The notes under the pieces: generated by a model
Database searches by the model: none
What the model saw: only the letters and a program-made list of their open reading frames with translations
What the model was told of the DNA's origin: nothing
Assembly: GCA_910577205.1 (NCBI GenBank)
Contig: CAJTMA010000003.1
Coordinates: 42,034 to 106,033, forward strand
Reading direction: 5' to 3'
Length of the DNA stretch: 64,000 nucleotides
Source of the DNA: an uncultured Alphaproteobacteria bacterium
GTDB lineage: Bacteria; Pseudomonadota; Alphaproteobacteria; RF32; CAG-239
Shown: in pieces, positions 55,095-63,753 of the stretch
Position numbering within the stretch: the stretch's first letter is position 1
How the letters are laid out: each line of letters opens with the position of its first letter
Translations under genes and position numbers: made by a program

Positions 55095-55185
55095 TTCCTA
55101 GAAATTACTCTATTCCCCTCATATAATGCCTTTTTCAAGATTTGTTTCCGGTACTTCTGCCTTTATTTCTTATTATCTACCGCGT

Positions 55186-55282
55186 TATCCAAGTTTTTTG
55201 AAAAATGCGTTCTATGAGGAATTAGAGCAGAATTTGCGAGTAAGAAAAATGCTCATGTATTTTAATGTACGCTCCGCTTTTT
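55186..55282 (+). repeat. Dispersed hairpin repeat, copy C
   Basis: Contains TATCCAAGTTTTTT (also in the 6807 tandem block), then GTTCTATGAGGAATTAGAGC (head), AAAAATGCTCA and the core GTATTTTAATGTAC plus GCTCCGCTTTTTC. The following TCTTACTACTCGCCTCATTC resembles the 6807 unit. The whole of 55035-55462 is noncoding. Confidence 0.7.
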
Positions 55283-55462
55283 CTTCTCTGAATTCTTACT
55301 ACTCGCCTCATTCTCCGCATTTTTCTGTGCTGATGCTTTAGTCTTTCCCCTTATCCCCTCCCTTTTTTTGTGGTTATTTTAATGTTCTTGACAAAATTTC
55401 CTAAAAAGTTTAGCGTGTCATTAAGAAAATTATTTTTATGTTGAATTTAAAGTTTTATAATT

Positions 55463-56092
55463 ATGGACACAAAAGAAAAAGCAGAAAAAGTTCGTCAAGA
55501 GTTAGCAAAAATAGTTCGAACCTATAACCGTTATCCGGTTTTAGGGATGTTTGAAAATTGGCCGGCAAGCGGTTTGCTTAAGTTGGCTACCGGAGCGGTG
55601 TGCGGTTTGTTATTTAAAGATGTTTACAGCATTTTGCGCAAATCGCTCGGATTGGATGTTTGCTGCCCCAATATTTGTGAAAAGGACAAGGAATATCAAA
55701 AATTATATTCCCTTTGTTCTTCTATTGTATCCCGTATTAAGGATGAGGACTGTATTGCCCCGAATGATGTTCTTTATCAACAAACGATAGAATATCTGAA
55801 GCAAGAAGGGCATCGGATTCTGATTGTCGCGGATGTTGAAACAGAGTTGTATTTTCAGGCGTGGTATGAAAATCCGACAGCCGAAGAGAGCGAGATGATT
55901 TTCTGGTCTTCCGAGTTTCCTTGTTTTATGCGGGTAGTTAAAAATCTGGAAGATGTAAATGATGTTGAAGGTCGGGCTTGTTATGATGAGATTATGGCGC
56001 TTCAACAAAATGAGGAAACTGTGCCCCTTATGATTATGTTATCTGTGGGCGAAAATTACTTTGCAGATGAGTTTAATGAAGGAAACGGTTAA
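55463..56092 (+). CDS. Hypothetical protein, 209 aa
   Basis: N-terminal helix with Lys/Glu, then a weakly hydrophobic segment (GLLKLATGAVCGLLFKDVY) and a C-terminal domain with HRILIVADVETELYFQAWYE and VPLMIMLSVGENYFADEF. Several Cys in the middle. No family recognised. The start context is TTTATAATTATG without a Shine-Dalgarno; TTGACA lies about 70 bases upstream. It lies in the segment that separates ruvC from ruvA. Confidence 0.6.
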   Translation: MDTKEKAEKVRQELAKIVRTYNRYPVLGMFENWPASGLLKLATGAVCGLLFKDVYSILRKSLGLDVCCPNICEKDKEYQKLYSLCSSIVSRIKDEDCIAPNDVLYQQTIEYLKQEGHRILIVADVETELYFQAWYENPTAEESEMIFWSSEFPCFMRVVKNLEDVNDVEGRACYDEIMALQQNEETVPLMIMLSVGENYFADEFNEGNG

Positions 56093-56116
56093 GTGTTTTC
56101 GGTTTTCTTCATTATT

Positions 56117-56144
56117 AAAAGCCGGCAAAATGCCGGCTTTTTTA
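56117..56144 (+). terminator. Rho-independent terminator
   Basis: Perfect 11-base stem AAAAGCCGGCA / TGCCGGCTTTT, 3-base loop, further T. Ends the accessory gene before ruvA. Confidence 0.9.
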
Positions 56145-56237
56145 GTTCTTCTTTTGTTCTTGATTTCTAAAAAAACTGTTGCGCAGAGAAGATGATTTGT
56201 ATAAGCTGAGAGTATATTAAAAAAAGAGGATGGATAA

Positions 56238-56912
56238 ATGATTGCAAAACTGCGCGGGCTTATTGATACTATCGGTGATGATTATGCAATAGTCGATGTC
56301 AATGGCGTGGGATATCTGGTTTTTGCTTCCGCTAAAACCTTGGGTAAATTAATTCGCGGCAAACAGTACTGCTTGTTGATTGAAACCGTGGTGCGTGAAG
56401 ACAGTATTACTTTATTTGGTTTTGTTGATGCTTGGGAAAAAGAATGGTTTCTGACGCTGACAAAAGTTCAGGGCGTGGGGGCAAAAGTTTGTTTGAGCAT
56501 CCTGTCGGTCTTATCGCCGGCTCAGTTGTCGCAAGCGGTGGCGGCGCAGGATAAAAATTCATTCACACGGGCCAGCGGTGTTGGGCCGAAGTTGGCGGCG
56601 CGTCTTGTAACCGAGTTGAAAGACAAGATTGTCACCGTGCCTTGGGAAGCAACGTCAATTGGTGACTTGAACCAGGAGGGAAATATGGATGAACGGCAAG
56701 CAACGGAAGCTACGGAAACATATGAGGATAAATTGCTTGCGCGGGATGATGATCCGAGCAAAATGGAAGATGCAATATCTGCTTTGGTTAATCTCGGATA
56801 CCAGCGTTTGGAAGCTTATCAGGCAGTAAACAAAGCCAGTGCGGCTGAGCCGGCAGCGGATGTTTCCGGCTTAATCCGGTTGGCTTTAAAAGAATTTGCA
56901 ACTAAGGAATAA
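56238..56912 (+). CDS. ruvA: Holliday junction branch migration protein RuvA
   Basis: 224 residues. OB-fold domain ([20 protein letters not shown]), helix-hairpin-helix region ([39 protein letters not shown]) and C-terminal RuvB-binding domain ([20 protein letters not shown]). The linker is longer and more acidic than in E. coli. AAAGAGGATGGATAA precedes the ATG. Confidence 0.96.
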   Translation: MIAKLRGLIDTIGDDYAIVDVNGVGYLVFASAKTLGKLIRGKQYCLLIETVVREDSITLFGFVDAWEKEWFLTLTKVQGVGAKVCLSILSVLSPAQLSQAVAAQDKNSFTRASGVGPKLAARLVTELKDKIVTVPWEATSIGDLNQEGNMDERQATEATETYEDKLLARDDDPSKMEDAISALVNLGYQRLEAYQAVNKASAAEPAADVSGLIRLALKEFATKE

Positions 56913-56913
56913 C

Positions 56914-57981
56914 ATGGAAAACGAACGCTTAGTCAGCCCTGAAAAATTAAATGAAGATGAGCAGAATACGGGAATGCCCGTTAGTCTGCGCCCTGAAAGT
57001 CTGAGCGATTTTGTCGGTCAGCCGTTGGTTTGTGAAAATTTGAAGGTCTTTATTGAAGCCGCCAAAAAACGCGGCGAAGCTCTGGACCATGTTTTGTTGT
57101 TTGGCCCTCCCGGACTGGGCAAAACCACGCTGGCTTCTATTGTTGCTAAGGAATTGGGCGTCGGTTTTCGCGCGACTTCTGCGCCGATGATTTCCAAGTC
57201 CGGGGATTTGGCTGCTATTCTGACAAATTTGGAACGTAATGATGTGTTGTTTATCGATGAAATCCATCGCTTAAATCCGGCGATAGAGGAAGTTTTATAT
57301 TCGGCAATGGAAGATTTTCAGCTGGATTTGATTATTGGCGAAGGGCCGTCTGCCCGCTCAGTGCGAATCGATTTGCAGCCGTTTACTTTGGTGGGGGCAA
57401 CAACCCGCTCAGGGTTGCTGAGTACGCCGTTGCGTGAACGTTTTGGGATTCCGCTGCGTCTGGATTTTTACAGTCCTGAAGAATTGAAAAAGATTGTTGT
57501 TCGCGGTGCGCGTTTGTTGGGTATGCCGATATCTGATGACGGAGCGATGGAGGTTGCCAAGCGTTCCCGGGGAACGCCGCGTGTTGCCGGACGTTTGCTG
57601 CGCCGGGTAAGGGATTTCGGCGCAATGGCTGATGCTTCTGAAGTTGATAATCAAATTGCCGATAAGGCTTTGCGGCGTCTGGATGTTGACAATTATGGGC
57701 TCGATGCTTTTGACCGCCGCTATTTGGAATGTATCGCCATGAATTATGGCGGTGGTCCGGTCGGGGCAGATACTTTGGCCGCGGCGTTGTCTGAAGAGCG
57801 TGATACGATTGAGGAAGTTATTGAGCCGTTTTTGTTGAAATTGGGATTTTTGCAGCGTACGCCGCGCGGTCGGGTTATTTCTGACAGCGGTCGCGAATAT
57901 CTGGGGTTGCCGCAAATTCGCAAGACGCGTCCGGCTGATTCGCAGTTTGATTTGCTTAAAATGATTGAAGAGGATATGTAA
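56914..57981 (+). CDS. ruvB: Holliday junction helicase RuvB
   Basis: AAA+ motor, 355 residues. Walker A GPPGLGKT at 64-71, Walker [10 protein letters not shown], sensor 1 [10 protein letters not shown], arginine finger region PLRERFG, C-terminal winged helix ([12 protein letters not shown]). I chose the ATG at 56914, one base past the ruvA stop, with AAGGAATAAC upstream. Confidence 0.97.
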   Translation: MENERLVSPEKLNEDEQNTGMPVSLRPESLSDFVGQPLVCENLKVFIEAAKKRGEALDHVLLFGPPGLGKTTLASIVAKELGVGFRATSAPMISKSGDLAAILTNLERNDVLFIDEIHRLNPAIEEVLYSAMEDFQLDLIIGEGPSARSVRIDLQPFTLVGATTRSGLLSTPLRERFGIPLRLDFYSPEELKKIVVRGARLLGMPISDDGAMEVAKRSRGTPRVAGRLLRRVRDFGAMADASEVDNQIADKALRRLDVDNYGLDAFDRRYLECIAMNYGGGPVGADTLAAALSEERDTIEEVIEPFLLKLGFLQRTPRGRVISDSGREYLGLPQIRKTRPADSQFDLLKMIEEDM

Positions 57982-58424
57982 TGACTTATGATGTGCAGCC
58001 GGCTTCCGGTCAATTTTTCGGGGCAACATTTGCTTTTCCGGTGAGAGTGTATTATGAAGATACCGATGCCGGCGGAATCGTTTATTATGCTAACTATTTG
58101 CGTTTTGCCGAGAGGGCGCGTACTGAATTTATTCGTGCGCTGGGCTGCTCTCAGCAACAAGCTTTGGACGCTGAAGATAAATGCGGTTTTACCGTGCGCA
58201 GCTGCACTGTCGATTACAAACTTCCGGCAGTTTTGGATGACATCTTAGTCGTAACCTGTGAAATGCGTGAAGCCAAAGGCGCATCCGCCATCATGTATCA
58301 GGAAATTTATCGGGGCGAAACCTTATTGGCAACTGTTGAGGTCAAAGTGGCGTATGTGGATTTGGGGCGCAAGCGTCCGGTTCGAATCCCTGCGGAGCTG
58401 CTAAACAAGCTGTCATGCTTGTAA
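57981..58424 (+). CDS. ybgC: Tol-Pal-associated acyl-CoA thioesterase
   Basis: Hotdog-fold thioesterase, 147 residues. Catalytic segment YYEDTDAGGIVYYANYLRFA with Asp29, and RARTEF. The ATG overlaps the ruvB stop (TAATG). The 3' codons (AELLNKLSCL, stop) are part of a sequence repeated twice more downstream. tolQ is 2.4 kb away instead of adjacent. Confidence 0.95.
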   Translation: MTYDVQPASGQFFGATFAFPVRVYYEDTDAGGIVYYANYLRFAERARTEFIRALGCSQQQALDAEDKCGFTVRSCTVDYKLPAVLDDILVVTCEMREAKGASAIMYQEIYRGETLLATVEVKVAYVDLGRKRPVRIPAELLNKLSCL

Positions 58425-58804
58425 ATTTTGCGCTCGTGTACTTCTGTGTACACGTCGCTTAAAATTCCCAGCGCAGCCCAGCTGTTTATCAGCTCCGGGA
58501 GCTGCAAAAACAAGTTGTCATGCTTGCAGGCAGCGCCTGGGGCTATTTGTGCTGTTTAGGTTGAGGTGTTTTGACAGCGCGTTGCTGCCAATGTGCTCTA
58601 TCAAGCAAGTTGCGATGTTTGTAAATTTTATGTTTGTGTACTTCTGTGAGCTTGTCGCTTAAAATTCCCAGCGCAGCCCAGTTGTTTATCAGCTCCGGGA
58701 GCTGCAAAAACAAGTTGTCAAGCTTGCAGGCAGCGCTTGGGGCTACTAGTGCTGTTTAGGCTGAGGTGTCGTGACATTGCGTTGTTAGGTTACAACTTAA
58801 ACTA
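58405..58804 (+). repeat. Tandem duplication with exact 200-base period, starting inside ybgC
   Basis: Units start near 58405 and 58605. Shared landmarks at +200 bases are GTAAATTTT (58421/58621), TGTACTTCTGTG, CGCTTAAAATTCCCAGCGCA and the palindrome CAGCTCCGGGAGCTG (58490/58690). Within each unit, GAGCTGCAAAAACAAGTTGT CATGCTTG-like sequence repeats the ybgC 3' end. The GTAC core links it to the dispersed repeat family. Confidence 0.85.
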
Positions 58805-59602
58805 AAAAGCGAGAACCGGCCTGACGTAGTTAGTGTAACCGTTCTTATAGCTGTAGTACCTACCACTACCATTCATACCGAATTTCCACACGTAGATATT
58901 AACGCCCTCGGTAGAGGACCAATAATAAGAAGACAAAACTTGAGCACTATAACCTTTCAAAAGCGTCAAAGAGGCATCAATTTGTGTTTTTTGTAAGTAA
59001 ATATTCTGCAAATCTCTTAAACTGGGTAAAAACCACTTGTTCTTTTTACAAAAATCTTTTGTGCAACCTGCTGGTTGGTAATTATTTGTCGCTGTCGCTG
59101 CGTAAGTTGTGCCATTACAGCTGCTGGCTAATATCACATTGGTATTTAGTCGGCCATCAACACCACAAGTAATTGGCGTTAAATTTGTACCAGACGAAAT
59201 TTCTGAGTAGCTGCAATTTTGTAACCCCGACGTATCACAGTAACCGCTTGACCAATCCATATCCTCACTTCCTGCGGTGCCGTCTTTCTTTACATCTGTT
59301 AGTGCTAACGCCAAACGATTGGCCGTATCAAAGACCACGCCTATCGGCGTTTTACCGGTTACGATACCGCTCGCCACAGTCCCATCGCCATAGAGAATTG
59401 AACCAATTTCTATTTCTTCTTTCTCTTTACAGGCTGCTTTGGATAAATCCCACGGGCATTTGAGAGCAGCGCCGGAACATTTTGAGGCATCCACAGTAAA
59501 GCCCAACTCCGCACAACTCGGCGGCTGCACACAGGCAGCTTGAGCCATAATGGCATAAGACGTTGCACAACAAAGCACAGAAATAAACAGGGACATTTTC
59601 AT
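58802..59602 (-). CDS. Secreted DUF1566-domain protein, 266 aa
   Basis: Signal peptide at about 1-22 (ends AQAA). The mature protein begins Cys-rich (CVQPPSCAELGFTVDASKCS, ALKCPW), then a DUF1566/C-lectin-like domain to the end: GIVTGKTPIGVVF, WFLPSLRDLQNIYLQ, YYWSSTEG, NYVRPVLAF. Such proteins are common surface or secreted proteins. I chose the ATG at 59602, with GAGGTG upstream. A paralogue of the fold lies at 15743. It is one of two accessory genes between ybgC and tolQ. Confidence 0.8.
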   Translation of the reverse strand: MKMSLFISVLCCATSYAIMAQAACVQPPSCAELGFTVDASKCSGAALKCPWDLSKAACKEKEEIEIGSILYGDGTVASGIVTGKTPIGVVFDTANRLALALTDVKKDGTAGSEDMDWSSGYCDTSGLQNCSYSEISSGTNLTPITCGVDGRLNTNVILASSCNGTTYAATATNNYQPAGCTKDFCKKNKWFLPSLRDLQNIYLQKTQIDASLTLLKGYSAQVLSSYYWSSTEGVNIYVWKFGMNGSGRYYSYKNGYTNYVRPVLAF

Positions 59603-59780
59603 GGCACACCTCGTAGATATAACTAAATCAAAACCTGAATTCAGAATATCATACTGTTTGGTGTTTGTAAAGGTGTTATGGGCGTGGGGTTTATTTTTGG
59701 CTAATAACGGTAGATAATTTGGGGAGTGTTTTTGTTTTCTGAGCTTATGGGGCTTGGAGCAGTTATAGTGATGTATAGTC

Positions 59781-59810
59781 AAACACCGCTGAAATAATTC
59801 AGCGGTGTTT
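59781..59810. terminator. Hairpin before the minus-strand lipoprotein gene end
   Basis: Perfect 13-base stem AAACACCGCTGAA / TTCAGCGGTGTTT with loop ATAA, directly after the stop of the gene at 59819. The T-run is short. Confidence 0.75.
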
Positions 59811-59818
59811 GAAGAGGT

Positions 59819-60679
59819 TTAGTCTTTTGGTTTTTTGTTTATTTTATACGCAAATGATGTGCTGATAACACATAATACAGCGAAAAAACCGCAAGTTTTC
59901 CAATACAGGTTAGGGTAGCTGTTGCTATTTTCCAACGTGGATTGAGAAAGTTTTTTCGATGACAGAAAAATCTTGCTGCCGTTGTTGCTTAGTCTTTCGA
60001 CATATCTGTAAGCGTAAACCATTTGTCCGCTTGTAATGGTGTTATTCGTCATAATATCTTCAGCGGAAGTAAAACGGAGCACATGGTTTTCGTCAAGCCA
60101 AACGGTGTTGTTTTCGATTTTGACAACTTTTCCGCTGCATTCGGGAACAAGTTTGTGGTCTATGCCGATATTTGCGATTTCATGTGTATAATAGGCATAT
60201 GAGATTATCCAGCATATACATAAAAGAAATATGAAAGATTCTGTCATTCCGTTTCTGCAAAAGCCAAAGAGAAGCGAAAAAACAAGGGTGACAACAATGA
60301 ATATTCCCAACAGTTTGAGCAGGTTTTTCCAGTCATAAAAACGTTTGAAATTATAGTCATTAAGGATGTCATTGACTTTCCTCGCTTGCATGACATCAAG
60401 CTTGGTTGCTACGAAATCCACTCCTTTGCTGTAAATATAGACGGTATCATTGTCTTTGATTTTCCGGGTATATTCTCCGGCAAATAGTGACATATCATCA
60501 AAGCGGTGTTTGAGGCTGTATGCGCAAAATGTACTGTCAGCACGCCGAATGGCTATTGAACTATTAAGCGAATCGGTGCGAACCACAATTCCTTTGTCTA
60601 CTTCATGATAGTCATCACTAATACTGCTGCAAGAGGCTAAGCCTATTGCAAACACAAATAAAATAATCAGATTTTTCAT
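59819..60679 (-). CDS. Hypothetical lipoprotein with membrane segments, 286 aa
   Basis: Lipobox LASC at 14-17 after a short signal (MKNLIILFVFAIG). A Ser/Asp-rich start as in many Bacteroidetes lipoproteins, then hydrophobic segments at about 120-142, 148-165 and 260-277. The start has no Shine-Dalgarno and shows the CTTATCATTATG context of the gene at 17820. TTGACT-16-CATAAT lies upstream on the minus strand. It is the second accessory gene between ybgC and tolQ. Horizontal origin is possible. Function unknown. Confidence 0.65.
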   Translation of the reverse strand: MKNLIILFVFAIGLASCSSISDDYHEVDKGIVVRTDSLNSSIAIRRADSTFCAYSLKHRFDDMSLFAGEYTRKIKDNDTVYIYSKGVDFVATKLDVMQARKVNDILNDYNFKRFYDWKNLLKLLGIFIVVTLVFSLLFGFCRNGMTESFIFLLCICWIISYAYYTHEIANIGIDHKLVPECSGKVVKIENNTVWLDENHVLRFTSAEDIMTNNTITSGQMVYAYRYVERLSNNGSKIFLSSKKLSQSTLENSNSYPNLYWKTCGFFAVLCVISTSFAYKINKKPKD

Positions 60680-60847
60680 AATGATAAGTATTAAAAATTA
60701 TGTATTGGCGTTATTATGGACAAACTGCATGATGAGTCAAGTTTTATGTTGATATTTGGGGTAGTTAATTGAATCTTTAATATTTTATGTTACGGTGCGA
60801 ATAAATTTTATGAGCAACCTTTATTTATGCTGACAAGAGAGATAAAA

Positions 60848-61597
60848 ATGGAAACGGAAACTTTGAATGATGTTGTTTCAACCGCTGCGCAGCAGATGTC
60901 CATGTGGGATTTGGTCTGGGCTTCGGATATGGTTACCAAAGTGGTGATGATTGGTTTGATTGCCGCTTCGGTTTGGTCTTGGGCGATTATCATTGAGAAA
61001 TTCGGCACTTTGCGACAGATTAAGCAGTATACGAAGAGTTTTGAAGAGAAGTTTTGGTCCGGCGGCTCTCTTGACCGCTTATACGAATCTATCGGCAACC
61101 GCCCGCGTGACCCGATGTCGGCAATGTTTGTAGCGGCAATGAAAGAATGGAAACGCACTAATATTCTTAAATCTAAAACTGATCGTGGGATTCGCGGGGT
61201 GTCATTGCAGCAGCGTATTGAAAAGGCGATGATGGTGTCTATGGATAAAGAATTGGATGAAATGGATACGCGCATGGGCTTTTTGGCATCTACCGGTTCT
61301 GTTGCGCCGCTGGTGGGGTTGTTTGGAACTGTTTGGGGTATTATCAACAGTTTTAATGCGATTGCGGCCACTCAAAGCAATTCTCTGTCCGCGATGGCTC
61401 CGGGTATTGCCGAAGCACTGTTTACAACCGCTTTTGGTTTGATTGCGGCTATTCCGGCAGTGGTAGCTTATAACAAGATTTCGTCAGATATTGACCGCTT
61501 TGCCAAGAAGCTTGAGAACTTTATGGCTGAATTTTCAAGTATTCTGTCGCGTGAAATTGATGATACGGCGATTAAAGCTGATATGGCCGGAGAATAA
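60848..61597 (+). CDS. tolQ: Tol-Pal system protein TolQ
   Basis: Proton-channel subunit of the Tol motor, MotA/TolQ/ExbB fold. 249 residues, three membrane helices (about 25-45, 145-170, 180-205) with the conserved LVGLFGTVWGIINSFNAI and AEALFTTAFGLIAAIPAVV. I chose the ATG at 60848, with AAGAGAG upstream. tolR follows after 2 bases. Confidence 0.95.
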   Translation: METETLNDVVSTAAQQMSMWDLVWASDMVTKVVMIGLIAASVWSWAIIIEKFGTLRQIKQYTKSFEEKFWSGGSLDRLYESIGNRPRDPMSAMFVAAMKEWKRTNILKSKTDRGIRGVSLQQRIEKAMMVSMDKELDEMDTRMGFLASTGSVAPLVGLFGTVWGIINSFNAIAATQSNSLSAMAPGIAEALFTTAFGLIAAIPAVVAYNKISSDIDRFAKKLENFMAEFSSILSREIDDTAIKADMAGE

Positions 61598-61599
61598 GC

Positions 61600-62052
61600 A
61601 TGGGATATATTGTTCAACAGCAAGGCGGGCGCAGGGCATCCAGATATGTCAGCAGGCGCAATGCCGATATCAATATGACAAACCTGATGGATGTGATGAT
61701 GGTGCTGTTGGTGGTGTTTATGGTTGCTGCGCCGCTGATGACTTCAGGCATTGCGTTGGATTTGCCTAAGGTTGGCGGGAAGGCTTTGGCCGGAGAGGAA
61801 ACCTCTGTCAATATCAGCGTGGATAAAGACGGCTACTATTATATCGGCAAGACGGAAATTCCGGCAGAGGAAATTGTTGCCAAATTGCAGGCTATCCGCG
61901 GAGAAAATGCCGAGCTGACAGTGACGATTTCCGGTGATACCGGAGCTGAATATGGCCGGGTTATCGGTTTAATGGCTTTGTTAAAAGAAGCTGGTTTTAG
62001 CAAGGTTGGTTTGAAGACTGAACCTCAACCTCACACTGGGAAGAAGAAATAA
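61600..62052 (+). CDS. tolR: Tol-Pal system protein TolR
   Basis: 150 residues with one membrane helix whose essential Asp is in INMTNLMDVMMVLLVVFMVA, and a periplasmic ExbD/TolR domain ending near FSKVGLKTE. The N-terminus is Arg-rich. Works with TolQ to energise TolA. Confidence 0.95.
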   Translation: MGYIVQQQGGRRASRYVSRRNADINMTNLMDVMMVLLVVFMVAAPLMTSGIALDLPKVGGKALAGEETSVNISVDKDGYYYIGKTEIPAEEIVAKLQAIRGENAELTVTISGDTGAEYGRVIGLMALLKEAGFSKVGLKTEPQPHTGKKK

Positions 62053-62058
62053 TAACCG

Positions 62059-62997
62059 ATGAAACAGTCTGTATACAAATCGCTGGCGTTGCACTTTGTG
62101 GCTTTTTTGCTGATTATGGTGGATATTCCGCTGTTTTGGCGTAACAAGTCTACGCTTAATCAAGTGCCGATTATTGTCGATTTGAATAATGTTAAAATTT
62201 CGGAAATGACCAATCTGCCGCCTAAAGCCAAAATTGCTGAAGAAGATAAAGCGGCGAGCAAGGTTAAGCGTAAAATTGAAAATAATTTTACGAAAGAAGA
62301 ACCGCAGAAAAATGATAAGCGTCCGGTAACAAAACAACAGGACGATGAACCTGCTCCCAAGGATGAAGCGCCGGTTGAACCGAAGAAAGATTATCTGGTT
62401 GCGCCGCAGCCGAAGAAGCCTAAAGCACCGGTGAAAAAGCCTGTGCCTCCGGTTCCTGCTTCTAAGCCTAAACCCAAACCACAGCCGAAAAAAGAACAAA
62501 AGCAACCTGAAAAAGGCAAACCTCAGTTGGCGAATCCGTTAAAGAGTTTGTTGGCTTCTGTAGATGCTTTGGAAAAAGAAGTTGGCAATAAAGACCAGAC
62601 TGCGACGATTAAGGAAGGTACTAAAGTCAATAATATGGGTATTGAGGGCGGAACGGGCGGTTCTTATTTCAGTGAGTTGACGATTTCTGAAATTGATGCG
62701 ATTGCCGGCCGTTTGCGCGCTTGTTGGAATCTTGATCCCGGCGCTATGGGTATCAAAGATATGGTGATTGAAATTCGCGCTTTTCTTAACAAAGACGGAA
62801 CAGTGCGTAAAGTGGATATTGTTGACAGCTCCCGTTATAACAGCGATACGCATTTCCGCTCTGTTGCGGATAGTGCCCGCCGCGCTGTTTATATCTGTGC
62901 TCCGTATTCTATCTTTGCTGACAAATATGCAGATGCATATGATAAATGGAATACAATGTTGTTGCGCTTTAATCCTCTTGATGCTTCAATAAATTAG
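62059..62997 (+). CDS. tolA: Tol-Pal system protein TolA
   Basis: 312 residues. N-terminal anchor (about 8-26), a long Lys/Pro/Glu-rich middle (about 55-155) and a C-terminal TolA/TonB-like domain (ISEIDAIAGRLRACWNLDPG ... VYICAPYSIF). It is 6 bases after tolR. tolB and pal, which normally follow, are not found in the remaining kilobase. Confidence 0.92.
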   Translation: MKQSVYKSLALHFVAFLLIMVDIPLFWRNKSTLNQVPIIVDLNNVKISEMTNLPPKAKIAEEDKAASKVKRKIENNFTKEEPQKNDKRPVTKQQDDEPAPKDEAPVEPKKDYLVAPQPKKPKAPVKKPVPPVPASKPKPKPQPKKEQKQPEKGKPQLANPLKSLLASVDALEKEVGNKDQTATIKEGTKVNNMGIEGGTGGSYFSELTISEIDAIAGRLRACWNLDPGAMGIKDMVIEIRAFLNKDGTVRKVDIVDSSRYNSDTHFRSVADSARRAVYICAPYSIFADKYADAYDKWNTMLLRFNPLDASIN

Positions 62998-63060
62998 TCT
63001 GTTGGATAATTGACGATTCAGAATTAACGAATCTGGTGTTACAGCGAGAGGATAAGGCAC

Positions 63061-63126
63061 TTTTTTACGTCATTACGCGTGAAACGAAGTAATCTCAGAA
63101 AATTAGTAAGATCGAGATTACTTCGT
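63061..63126. repeat. Palindromic repeat, relative of 31362
   Basis: ACGTCATTACGCGTGAAACG leads into perfect 13-base arms ACGAAGTAATCTC (63084-63096) and GAGATTACTTCGT (63114-63126). The preceding ATAAGGCA-TTTTT resembles the flank of the first copy. It lies between tolA and the XRE gene. Confidence 0.7.
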
Positions 63127-63129
63127 TAT

Positions 63130-63495
63130 TTATTCATTATTTGGCAGGGTTTCGCCGGCCTTAATCAGGATATCAATTGATTTATCGACCAGCTCAAGAA
63201 AATCCTTATTGTAAGGTTTTAATTTGTTGGCTATTTCTTCAATTTTTTTACGGGTAGTTTTGTCTTGTGGCGGTGTTTCAAAAAATTCAAATAATTCACC
63301 GATGTTGATGTTTAACTTTTCGGCAATTTTTTTAAGGGTATCAATTTTCGGAGAGATTTTGCCTAATTCTATTCCGGAGATGGTATTCATCGACATATCC
63401 ATGTCGTAGGCAAGCTCGAGCTGGCTAACACCTTTTATTTTTCGGAGCTCGCGAATGCGGTTACCGAGTTTTATGGCAAAATCTTCATCGTTCAT
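63130..63495 (-). CDS. XRE-family transcriptional regulator, 121 aa
   Basis: HTH_3 domain at about 8-65: LGNRIRELRKIKGVSQLELA, recognition-helix region MDMSMNTISGIELGKISPKI, then LKKIAEKLNINIGELFEFF. The C-terminal helices (about 80-121) may dimerise. GGAGG lies only one base before the annotated ATG, so the true start may differ by a few codons. Divergent from the Cys-rich secreted gene; it may regulate that gene and itself. Confidence 0.88.
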   Translation of the reverse strand: MNDEDFAIKLGNRIRELRKIKGVSQLELAYDMDMSMNTISGIELGKISPKIDTLKKIAEKLNINIGELFEFFETPPQDKTTRKKIEEIANKLKPYNKDFLELVDKSIDILIKAGETLPNNE

Positions 63496-63555
63496 TCCTC
63501 CATATTCCTATTTTATTGGGAGTCTTTATATACTATAAACTTGTAATTTTGCGTA

Positions 63556-63584
63556 TTGACTTCTTTAAATTACTAATGTATTAT
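63556..63584 (+). promoter_or_regulatory. Promoter of the Cys-rich secreted gene
   Basis: TTGACT (63556-63561), 17-base spacer, TATTAT (63579-63584). ACTAA/TTAGT half-sites flank the -10 and could bind the divergent XRE regulator. Confidence 0.7.
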
Positions 63585-63753
63585 GAATTTAGTAGCTTAG
63601 ATGATGAAAATTAATATGTTTATAATGAATCTTAATCTAATTATCTAACTGCTTTGAGAAAGGGTGGAAACGTTATAACTGAAATCAAAGCCAAACCTAA
63701 TAGTACACCTTGTTTTCCTCCCTTTCTTTTTAATTTTTGTGCGGAGGTATAAG
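63585..63753 (+). promoter_or_regulatory. Long 5' leader with a terminator-like hairpin
   Basis: About 160 bases separate the promoter from the ATG. Near the end, AGAAAGGGTGGAAA (about 63657-63670) can pair with TTTTCCTCCCTTTCT (about 63713-63727), followed by a T-rich run, just before the GCGGAGG ribosome binding site. This could be an attenuator or a riboswitch-like leader; no known riboswitch consensus recognised. Confidence 0.4.

Noticed and set aside
55126-55341. ORF of 71 codons after ruvC
   Set aside because: It is made of dispersed-repeat sequence and has no ribosome binding site.
63585-63753. Known riboswitch class
   Set aside because: I could not match the leader to any consensus I know; only a terminator-like stem is visible.
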